In this document: in pieces, positions 8,520-18,200 of the stretch
Numbering within the stretch: the stretch's first letter is position 1
How the letters are laid out: every line of letters starts with the position of its first letter
Source of the DNA: Neocallimastix lanati (nom. inval.)
Taxonomy: Eukaryota > Neocallimastigomycota > Neocallimastigomycetes > Neocallimastigales > Neocallimastigaceae
Length of the DNA stretch: 20,000 bases
Direction of reading: 5' to 3'
NCBI GenBank assembly: GCA_016946835.1
Contig: JACVTC010000039.1
Span: 1,285,001-1,305,000 of the forward strand
Translations under genes and position numbers: made by a program
The notes under the pieces: generated by a model
Databases searched by the model: none
The model's input: the letters and a program-made list of their open reading frames with translations, nothing else
What the model was told of the DNA's origin: nothing

Positions 8520-11054
8520 TAAATTTATATCATGACTAACTTTAAATGATTATGACTCTTATTTATTATTATCTTTATTTAATCCTAATCCTTTACATAT
8601 TTAATAATTTTATAATTATTCTAAATAAATAATCAATTCATTCATGATTTATTATAATATATATTGCCTTTTATGATAATGTTGGAGAAATAATTATTGT
8701 TCTCTTTCTCAATATTTATAAATAATCAAAAAAAAAAAAAAAAGTCAATACAAAGATTAGTTAAAATTATTGATAAATATCATGTGAGGAATATTTAAAA
8801 TAACTTTAATAGATAATAATAGTAATGATTAACTAATAAAACTTTTTTTCTACTTCCAATATTAACAAATAAACTTTGTGTAATAATAATTTTTTAATGA
8901 GTTTAAACTATATTTATATCATTATCACTGATTTTAGTATAACAAGATATTTAAAAATTCAGTGTGATTTAAATAATAATACTAATATATATATATAAAT
9001 TAAAAATATGACTATTATTAGCATTTTTTTATTTTTATTTTTATTTTTATTTTTTTTCATTTTACTAAGTAATATTTAAATAATGAATATTACTATTTAG
9101 GTTATTATTGGTAATTGCAATTTTAAATAGTAATTATATATGTATTATTAATAAAAGGTTTTTTAAAATTATATATTATATTTTTTAATAGCATAATAAT
9201 ATATCTTTTTATTTTTAAAAAATAATATTAAAAAACACATGAATTCTAACTCTATATTTTAATAAGGCATTTTTATCCAATACCATCTTCAATTCTTTAA
9301 AAAACATATATTTTTCATAATTTTAAAAAATTTATTAAAGTTTAATATTAAAAATTAAAATTTGATTCATTGTAATAAATTCGAAAATTTATATTAAATG
9401 TAATTAACAACAAAATTATTTTTCAAATTAAAAAAATATTTCATAAACTTTATAATTCTTAACTACATAATTTCATTGCATATTATAATTAAATGATTAA
9501 AAAAAATTACATTTAATAAATAAAATAACAGTATTATATATCATTTTTATCCAATAAAATAAAGTTTTTATTTTATTAATATTTAGTTAAATCATAAAAA
9601 ATAAGAGAAGAATATAAAAATAACAAGGAAAAAAAAAATTAAAACTAAATAATATAATTATTTAAATAATAAATATATAAAATTTCAATATAAAAAGGAA
9701 TAAAAATAATATTTTTTCTTTTTTTAATTATATAATTCAATACTATATAATATATATTGGATTTGTACAACAATTTATAATAATGAAGATAAATTTAAAT
9801 TGAAAATAATTAATACTAATATGTAGATTTAATGTATTAAATAATTAAATAACTGAAAAATATATAAATAGGAAAAATCATTAGGTATAAAGGTAAGAAG
9901 TAATATAATTTTTCATTAAATGTAAAAATTAATGAAAATAAGAAAAAAAAAATGTAAAAAATTTTCCTATGTTAATTTTTATTAAGTATATGTCTATATA
10001 GAACATAAAATTAAATAAAAATGTAAAAAAAAATATTAAAGTATATAAACAAGTCATTTAAATAAGCTTTCTAAAGTAAAAATAATATTTAATAAGACTA
10101 AAAATAAAAAGAACACATATAAAAAAATAAATATATTTATTTTCATATACTAATCGAAAGTACATATAATTTTTTTTTTAATACTATCTATTAATACTAA
10201 ACTAATATATAATATTTCTAGTTTAAATTATTAATATTATTAAAATAATATTACATTTATTAGTTTTAATTCTTCTTCTAATTACTATTTTTAAACAAAT
10301 TACTATTATAAGAAAAATTAATAAATATAAATAGTTAATTATTTAATAATTATATTAATATATTTTGATATTTCGACAAATTCAATTTTTAATAAAATAA
10401 AATAACGTAAGTTAATAAATATAATAAAAAACAAAGCAACAATAAAAAAAATAAATATACAATTAGTATTATATAACTAAAAAATATCAATTCAAATTTA
10501 AACTTTTTATCTTTGTAGTAATTATACTTTTATGTTATATATTTAATTCTAACATTTAGAAAATATAATTTAATATTACAATTTAATATTTTTTGTAATA
10601 AAAACTAAAAACTAATTATAATAATTAAAATGAAAATATTTTTAAATATAAATATATATCTAAAGTTCAAAAAAACCAAAAAGTAATAAAAAGTTTTATA
10701 TTAACAGAACAATAACTATTTACTGCTTTATTTAGGTATAAAAATTTTTATTATACACATATTATAAAATTAAGAATTTTTTTCTTTAAATTTTTTTTCA
10801 TATAAGAATTATATTTTTAATATATTTATATATTTATATTAAACTCCTTTTTTATTTAGTAAATTTTTAGACTATTTTAAAAAATATATTTTAACCGAGT
10901 TTCATATGTGATTGTATATTAATATATATAGATGATAGTGTGAAAATATGGAAAATTTTTGTATGTATTTATAAAATACAGAAAAACTATAGTATTAAAC
11001 GTTTTGTATAATTAAATTTATAAAATCTAATATTAAGAGTATCTAGTATTATAT

Positions 11055-11055
<1 letters not shown>

Positions 11056-11112
<57 letters not shown>
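11056..11112. repeat. Poly-T run, 57 nt
   Basis: An uninterrupted T run about 490 bp upstream of the F-box gene start. Poly(dA:dT) of this length stiffens DNA and disfavours nucleosomes, so it may help keep the promoter open. That role is inferred from position only. Confidence 0.9.
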
Positions 11113-11114
<2 letters not shown>

Positions 11115-11598
11115 TTTATTTTAGTACAATATTAAGTAATAAATGTAGAAATAATGTATCAAAAAAAATTATAGTTTAAAAAAAATAAGATAATAATTTT
11201 AATTAGTTGAGGAAATTAAGATATTATTATTTGAGACAATGAATTAATATTTTATTTTTCACTTTACATTTTAAAAAAAGTTAGGATTTATACATAATAT
11301 TAATGTATTATAATATTTATATTATATTTGTATAAATACCAGGTGAAATATTTTATGAAAGTAAAAAACTAAGACAAACAAACTAAAAGTAAATATTAAA
11401 AAAAAAAAAACTATGAAATTAAAATAGAATTAACCAAAACAAGAAAAAATATTAAATATTTAAAAATTATTAAATAAAATATTACAAGTTAATAATCAAT
11501 AATTAATAATTAAAGATTTCTTCAATAAAATAAAATAAATAAATAATAAATAAATAAATAAATAAGTAAATAAAAAATTAAAAATAAAAAAATCAAGA

Positions 11599-12575
11599 AT
11601 GGATGCTACATTAGTACAAATGAAAAAATTAATTAAAAAATCTTTAAATCTTTCATTTTCATCTTCTTTAATTAAGAAGAAAAAAGAATCAAAAAATCAA
11701 ATTATCCCAAATGAAATTTTATTTAAAATTTTCAGTTATTGTGATATCAATACACTTTTCCATTCAATTCCCTATGTATCACATCATTGGAATAACTTAT
11801 TAACAAAAATGTCTTTCGCTGGCCAAATTAATATAAAAATATTTGATGATCAACAATTTAAAAAATTGTTCTCAAAAATGAAATCATCCTATTCCAATAG
11901 TAATTCATTTTCTCTATTAAATTCTTCTTATAGTTATGGTGGATATAGTAGTTATAAAAGTTATGGTGGATTTTGTGAATATACTAATTATAAGAGTTAT
12001 GATGGTTATGGTAGCTATAATGACTATGAATATAATTATGGTTATGGTAGCTATAATGACTATGAATATAATTATGGTTATGGTAAGTCTTCAAGAGATT
12101 ATATAACAAATCAACATAATAAAGAAAAGGATATTTTAAATGATTTGAAACCAGACTATAAAATTAAGCTTTTAGATTCTAAAAAAACTAACTCTGAAGT
12201 ATCCATACCTATTGTATTCCAAATTGATTTATCATTACCTTTATCCTTTATTACCGTTGATCAAGAAGAACAATTAATTAATGATAGAAATGATAGGTAT
12301 AATTTCAATAATTTTAACCAATTAACTTCTACTGAAGAATATTCTATGATAAATATAAGAGATAATGGTTCTTTGTCGTCATATTCGTCTTCATCTTCAT
12401 CAAATCAGGATGAGATTAGTATAAAAGAGGTTTTTCAAAATTTCGATTTAGAACCAATACAAAGTTATTTGGTCAAAAAACAAAAAGAAATTACTCAATT
12501 TAAGTCATTTTATTATATAAATGGTATCGAAATTTCTATTGAAACAGATAATGTTATTTCTACACCAACACCGGC

Positions 12576-12631
<56 letters not shown>

Positions 12632-13221
12632 TTAATATTAATATTAATAATATTAATAATAATGAAACAACTGTTTTAGATTCCTCAACATCAACTAACT
12701 CTTCATCAGAGTCTACAATAGAAGGTGGTTTATCTCATTCTAATAATAATTTAAATAGTGAAGTTTTAGGGTTATCAGGGAATTTACATAATGAGAGCAA
12801 TTTGTCATCTTCATCGTCATTAACACCCATGGTAATTAATAGTTCTAGCGCAACAGTAACGACGGAAGAAGAAACAAATGCTACGCCAACACCAACCCAA
12901 CCTGAAAATGTTTTACCAAATAAAACAATGATTCTTGCTGAACTTTTCCTTGAAAAGTATAAATTCACTCCTGAGATTTTAAAAATTCAGAATGTTCAAT
13001 GGTCTGAAAAATTTATTCATTCTATACCAAGAAGTGTACAGATTCTTGATCTTAAATATCTTGATAATCCAGATGCAGAATCAATTAAAAATGGAACGAA
13101 TTATCTACATAGTTTCATTAAAAACCTTTCTATTAGCTCATCTTCTTTATTAAGACCAAGAACAAGAAGAAGTAATCGCTTTTATCGCCCTTCAATACAT
13201 AGATCAACTGTTGTTGTAAAT

Positions 13222-13224
<3 letters not shown>
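11599..13224 (+). CDS. F-box protein with Tyr/Gly-rich segment and poly-Asn run
   Basis: An intronless 541-aa protein. Residues 34-72 (NQIIPNEILFKIFSYCDINT, then PYVSHHWNNLL) fit the F-box, including the PNEIL and W positions. That implies binding to Skp1 in an SCF ubiquitin ligase. Residues 110-165 are Tyr/Gly/Ser-rich and contain a perfect 12-residue tandem duplication (136-147 and 148-159). Ser-rich and acidic stretches follow at about 245-275. A run of 18 Asn sits at 327-344, then Ser/Thr-rich sequence, and a more ordered C-terminal part from about 435 (ILAELFLEKYKFTPEILKIQ, then HSIPRSVQILDL) that may be the substrate-binding end. The tail is Arg-rich (RPRTRRSNRFYR). The ATG follows an A-rich leader and the sequence context is TCAAGAATGG. 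No WD40 or canonical leucine-rich repeats are seen. The IPRSVQILDL stretch faintly resembles FNIP/LRR-type strands. Substrate unknown. Confidence 0.85.
12004..12075 (+). repeat. Perfect 36-bp in-frame tandem duplication in the F-box gene
   Basis: Two identical 36-bp units at 12004-12039 and 12040-12075, followed by the first ten bases of a third. Each encodes GYGSYNDYEYNY. Identity at every synonymous position points to a recent slippage or unequal-crossover event that kept the reading frame. Confidence 0.95.
12577..12630 (+). repeat. (AAT)18 coding poly-Asn microsatellite
   Basis: Eighteen uninterrupted AAT codons encode 18 Asn in the F-box protein, followed by alternating Ile/Asn codons that look like degraded units of the same tract. 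A pure codon repeat of this kind is expected to vary in length between strains. Confidence 0.95.

Positions 13225-13256
<32 letters not shown>
13224..13256. repeat. (AT)n directly after the F-box stop codon
   Basis: About sixteen AT dinucleotides begin at the last base of the TAA stop. They form the first part of the presumed 3' UTR and are self-complementary, so the transcript could fold there. Confidence 0.9.
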
Positions 13257-13259
<3 letters not shown>

Positions 13260-13663
13260 TAGTTTAATAATTTGAGAATTATAAAGGTTAATAATAAAGA
13301 AAGAGCAAAACAAATATTAACAAGATAAAAATAATTACATAAAATAATAATATTTACGCAATATGAAAATATAAGTTAATATGTATTATATACGTAAATG
13401 GTATATTATATCAAAGTTTTTATATTTTCAAGTATTATCATGTAATATTTTTTAATTACCAAAAAATAATTACAATAATATTTAATAACAATTCATTATT
13501 GATGTTTGTTTTTTCAATTAATTTAAATATATTAGATATTATTATTATCATTATTGTATGTATAAAAAGGTAGTAATATAAAGTTAAAATCTATTTTTAT
13601 TTAATAAAGTTAATAAAAATAATAAAATCTAAATAATATGAATATATTTATCATGATAAATTT

Positions 13664-13665
<2 letters not shown>

Positions 13666-13716
<51 letters not shown>
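13666..13716. repeat. Poly-T run, 51 nt
   Basis: An uninterrupted T run about 440 bp downstream of the F-box stop codon, between two convergent genes. It has no assigned function. Confidence 0.9.
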
Positions 13717-13719
<3 letters not shown>

Positions 13720-14264
13720 ATGTAAATCATTATTATTATTAAGTAAACAATTTTTAATATGTTATGTAAAAACAAAAAACAAAGAACATAAAACAAAAAG
13801 ATGAAAAGTAAAAGAAGATATAAAGGAATATATAAATAGGATTATTAATAATATATTTATATATATTTATTTTTTATTTGAGAAAAAAAATTTTTATAAA
13901 TAGAAATTATTTACTTTATTACTATAGATGTATAAATATATATAATAAATAATAAATAATTTTATATATAAGAAAAATGTATTTTAACAAAATATTTGAA
14001 AACGAATAAATATAAAATATAAAATAATATTGAATAAAAAATTGAAAAAAAATAATAAATAATAATATAATATTAATTTATATATCTAAGTTTAAATTAA
14101 TATTTATATAGTTATTTAATATAATAATATAATATAATATAGTATAATATTTATAAGATTTCTTAAATATTTAATTTCTAGAAATTATTATATCGTGAAA
14201 AAAAAAAAAAGGGAGAAAAAACAATATATTGTTATTATTTTGTCATTCTTAATTATGATATTTA

Positions 14265-14266
<2 letters not shown>

Positions 14267-14314
<48 letters not shown>
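14267..14314. repeat. (ATT)n microsatellite
   Basis: About sixteen tandem ATT triplets lying just downstream, in minus-strand sense, of the broken Asn/Met-rich frame. On the minus strand the units read AAT, so the tract may once have been part of an Asn run, or may simply be spacer microsatellite. Confidence 0.85.
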
Positions 14315-14315
<1 letters not shown>

Positions 14316-14323
14316 TGTTGTCG

Positions 14324-14560
14324 TTATTTAGATTGTGAATTCATACCATTCATACCATTCATATTAAGATTGAAATTATTAAAATTACTATTCATATTAT
14401 TCATGTTGTTTAAGTTCATATTTAAATCAGTATTTATATTTCTAATGTTATTTATTCAGTTAAAACTATTATTTGAATTCATCATCTTTTGAGAGAAGTT
14501 TTCATTCATATTATTATTCATACTATTATTTGAAAAGTATGAATTCTGAAATATACTCAT
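14324..14560 (-). pseudogene. Asn/Met-rich coding relic with an in-frame TGA
   Basis: The minus strand has 79 codons in a single frame from an ATG at 14560-14558 to a TAA at 14326-14324, interrupted only by a TGA at 14458-14456 (codon 35). Before the stop it reads MSIFQNSYFSNNSMNNNMNE and continues to NSFN. After it come INNIRNINTDLNMNLNNMNN and an ending NMNGMNGMNSQSK. The same Asn/Met/Ser composition on both sides of the TGA suggests one former coding sequence, perhaps the last exon of a lost gene. A TTTCAG that could be an old 3' splice site lies just inside the start (about 14549-14544). No gene body is visible upstream, at 14570-15265. It is not a recognised family, and a live short protein of 34 residues is the less likely reading. 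Confidence 0.4.
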
Positions 14561-14770
14561 TCATTCATTTGGTTTTTTTAATTTTTAATTTTTTTTTATT
14601 TTTTATTTTGTATGTATATTTCTTTTTGAATTATTTAAATTGTATTTTAATATTATAAATTAAAGAAAATTTAATAATATATATTGATTATATTTGAATT
14701 TTATTAATATTGTTATTATTAAAATTAAAAAATGATGGTAAAAAAAACTAGAAATTAAATAATTTTTAGT

Positions 14771-14772
<2 letters not shown>

Positions 14773-14829
<57 letters not shown>

Positions 14830-14831
14830 AA
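14773..14831. repeat. T37/A22 inverted repeat
   Basis: A run of 37 T is followed directly by 22 A. This is a perfect self-complementary junction able to form a stem of about 20 bp or a cruciform. It sits between convergent genes. Such junctions also arise when poly(A)-tailed sequences insert tail to tail, but no element body is visible on either side. Confidence 0.9.
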
Positions 14832-15265
14832 GATTGTGAATTATATGTGTATTTTTGTATTTAATTTTTATTATTATTTTTATTATATAATAATTATTAT
14901 TTCATTTGCTTTTATTTTCTATTTTCTTGTAGTTGAAATTCATTATTAAAATTTTAATAGTTCATATATTTTCTTTTTCTCTATTTTTATTAAATAAATA
15001 TATTAAAAAAAAAAAAAAATTTAGAATTTAATTTTAAATATATATTATTTTTGTTGAAAAAAAGAAATTTAACTTTTTTTTAAAAAAAAAATTATTTGTC
15101 TTATTATATATATAATTTATTATTACTATATATTTTATATATTTATCAGAGCTAATAATGTCTTATTAATAGTTAATAGCAATTATATGATAATATATAA
15201 TAATATATAATAATAATGAAAATAAATATATAATATTTAAATTTATAAAATTTATATTAATCGAA

Positions 15266-18200
15266 TTAAAATTTTCTTTTTTCACTTACTTGATAGTTAC
15301 TACTATTATCGTTATTATTATTATTATTGTAATTATTATTATTGTAATTATAATTATTATTATTGTTATTATAATTATAATTATTATAATTACTATTGCT
15401 ATTATAATTATAATTGTTATTGTTATTATAATTATAATTATTATTATAATTATTATTGTTATTATAATTATAATTATTACTATAATTGTTATTGAAATAA
15501 CCGCTTCCATAATTTCTATGTCTATTATTGAGACTTCTATTATTTATACTACTCCTACTATTATTATTATTCAATGAATCGCCATAAAACTTTTGGGTTG
15601 CATCATTTCTATGGTAATAAGAATTTCCACTTCTATTACCTTGATTGCTTTTATAATTATTATTATAATTATTACTATTATTGTAATTATTACGATTATT
15701 TCTATTATCACCATTAAAACTATTACGCATCATCCTATTTGAAGCATCCATATTTAATCTATTTTTGTTTGGTTTTCCACCCACACTAATCCAATAAAGA
15801 TCTTCAGGAGTTAAAACTGGGGCAGGTAACTCAACATTTGGTAATAAATATGCTTTAAAAATAAATCTTTTTTCGAAAGTTGGATTTATATATCTTACTC
15901 TGTATATTTATAAAAAACAACAACAACAACAACAACAATAATAATTTATTATTATTAGTATTATAATTAAATTTTTTTAAAAAAATTTTTTTGAAAATTT
16001 GATTTACCCAATAGATTGCAAATCTTTAAGATCAGGAAGTTCATATTCTTTTAATGGTGATATAAAAACATCTCCTGGTAAATAATAATTTTTCTTTAAA
16101 CTTTCTATAGTACCATTTAAATTTTTTGAATTATCTTTTGTTAATTCATAGGTTTTCTACAGAATGAATTGAAAAAAAAAAAAAAAAAAATAAAAATAAA
16201 AAAAAATAATAAAAAAAAATTAATATTTAATTGAATATTTAAAAGTAATAAAATTATAATTAACCAGCTTTCTATGTTTTTTTTTTTTTTTTTTTTTTAT
16301 AAATATAAATATTTACATTTTTATCTTTATAAAGTGATTGCATAGTGTCATATAATGGGTTAGTTGAATCAATATATAAAATTTCACAACTTCTAGAATT
16401 TCTTTCTTTTTCTTCTTCGGTTAATTGTGGATAATATGGTTCTAATGCTTTTAATAATCTTTTTTCATCGATAAATGGAAGAAGTGCAACACCTTTTATA
16501 AAATTAATATTTAAAGTATATATTTAAATATTTAAATGATATATATATATTTAATATTATATATTATATATTTTAGTTGTATAAATATATAAATATTTAA
16601 ATATATATATATATATTTTTACCTTGCCATGAATATTTTTTTCCATTCAAATCTACTCTAAATTCTTCTGGATAGTATTCATAAATATCTGAATCTGGAT
16701 CAGTCATTAAATGTCTAAAAGCCTTTGGAATATGGATATTACTTGCAGCTGGTAATACACCCATAAGTTGTTCAAATGGTTTAAATGGTTCACCTAATTT
16801 GAATTTGACATTGAACTTTTTAATATTAACATAATCTGATGCAAACGGTGAATAATGATATGGATAATACCACTAATATAAATATTTTTAAATATATTAA
16901 ATATAATTAATATAAATATATGATAGATATTATTGTTATAAAATTTCAAAAAATTTATTTTAATAAACATATAAGACATCATTAAGTATAATGATTAACA
17001 CATACATTCCATGATTGACATCCTTGATAATAGTATTTTAATACCCAACATAAACCTTCAGTGTAAGCTTCAACAACTCTGTATATGTATAAAAATTTAT
17101 ATATAAAATATTGATAAAAATATTATAATAAATAAATATTATATAAAAAAAAAAAAAAAAAAAAAAAATAATAATATATTTAATGAAATAAATAAATGAA
17201 GGAGAAAAAATAACAACAATAAAAATAATAAAGATTATTACTTATTTCTGAAAGAAATATCACTAATTTCGACTCCAAATTTATTTTTGTAATAACGCTC
17301 TTTCCATCCTGGTTCCCATAACTTAATGTTATCTTCAGGCTCCGGTTCGCTATTTTCAGATTCATTTCCATCATCTAATTTTGGCTTTTTAATAGATAAA
17401 GCAGAGTCAGCAGATAATGACATTGATAGTGATGAAGTTGATTCATCATCATAACTATATTTTCTTTTACTAGTAACTGGAGCCAGTTCATTTGTTTTAT
17501 TTATGTTATTTATACTAGCACGCAATTCTGCAGCAGCAGCTTGATTTTTTAAACGTTGGGCTCTTTTTTGGGCAACAAAATCTTTATTTTTTTCTATTGA
17601 GGTCTTTAAATTTTCCTTTTTACGTTTTAATATTTCACGGTTAGATGTTAATGGATTTGTAGCCCCTAATTCGATAAGTTCTGGAAGATTATCATCCTTT
17701 TTCTCCTCAGGACTTTTCTTTTCTTCTTCAGTATTAGTTGACTTATTATCAGAAGAATTAGAATTTTCTAAAAAACTTTCGTTTTCTTTTAATATCTGAG
17801 GAACATCATCATTTAAACTGTTTTTCTTTGATGAAGAATAATTATTTTTATTCTTATTGTATTTATTCTTTTTATCATCTCGGTATCCTTCTTCTTTTCT
17901 TCTTTGATCATGTCTTCTTTTTTTTAACATTTCACGATGACGTTCTTCCTTTTGTCTTCTTTGGCGGAACACTTGATCTTCAAGTTCACCTAATTTTATC
18001 ATAATTTCTTTTACATAATCTAATTCAATTTCACCACTATCTGTAATATATCCTCCAAATGTTGGTAAAAGTTGTTTATATATTTTAATAAGTGTATCAA
18101 TAGCACCTTCTCTAATTTCTAGTGAAGGTAAATGCGGTAAGAAATCATTACCAACGAAGAAACACAGAAATACCCAATCATCAATAATTCTTTCTGCATC

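Larger units (their letters stand above)
5373..11598. other. Gene-poor AT-rich spacer, about 6.2 kb
   Basis: The stretch lies between the leftward ankyrin gene and the rightward F-box gene, so the outer ends should carry their two divergent promoters. No intact coding sequence is visible on either strand. Most of it is A/T with stop codons in every frame. It contains two patches of less extreme composition that read like decayed coding sequence (6760-6985 and 7542-7849), a triplet-repeat tract (7255-7390), a 97-bp tandem duplication with poly-T (8325-8519) and a T57 run (11056-11112). The stretches 8520-11055 and 5373-6760 show nothing I can name. No tRNA, rRNA, transposase or reverse transcriptase motif was seen. 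Confidence 0.7.
13225..15265. other. Spacer between convergent F-box and RAT1 genes
   Basis: The two flanking genes point towards each other, so this 2 kb should hold both 3' UTRs. It contains (AT)n at its left end, a 51-nt T run, an (ATT)n tract, a broken Asn/Met-rich reading frame on the minus strand (14324-14560) and a T37/A22 inverted repeat. The rest is A/T with no open frame I would defend. Confidence 0.7.

Noticed and set aside
9089-9134. An 11-bp perfect inverted repeat with a 24-nt loop
   Set aside because: Short palindromes are expected by chance in DNA of this AT content; no element lies between the arms.
9268-9556. The 15-mer CATTTTTATCCAATA occurring twice, about 270 bp apart
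   Set aside because: It has no extended similarity around the copies and is weak in low-complexity DNA.
12082-12090. A GGTAAGT that would be a strong 5' splice donor inside the F-box gene
   Set aside because: The reading frame stays open for another 380 codons with sensible composition, so an intron is not needed. Alternative splicing cannot be excluded without RNA.
12735-12968. Antisense 77-codon frame inside the F-box gene
   Set aside because: It is a shadow of Ser/Thr-rich codons in the real gene, with no independent evidence.
14450-14530. Possible intron removing the TGA in the Asn/Met-rich relic (GTATGA donor to ATTAG acceptor, 82 nt)
   Set aside because: Splicing it out puts the following sequence in a frame that stops at once, so it does not rescue the gene.
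14473-14658. Plus-strand 61-codon hydrophobic frame
   Set aside because: It is made of Phe/Leu/Ile/Tyr codons from T-rich spacer and lies antisense to the Asn/Met-rich relic.
15286-15577. Poly-Ile frames on both strands over the RAT1 tail
   Set aside because: These are frame and strand shadows of the Asn/Tyr codon repeat; only the minus-strand Asn/Tyr frame joins the RAT1 exons in phase.
16265-16271. A 7-nt AAAGCTG flanked by AG and GT as a possible RAT1 micro-exon
   Set aside because: Including it shifts the frame of the next exon and gives a stop within a few codons.
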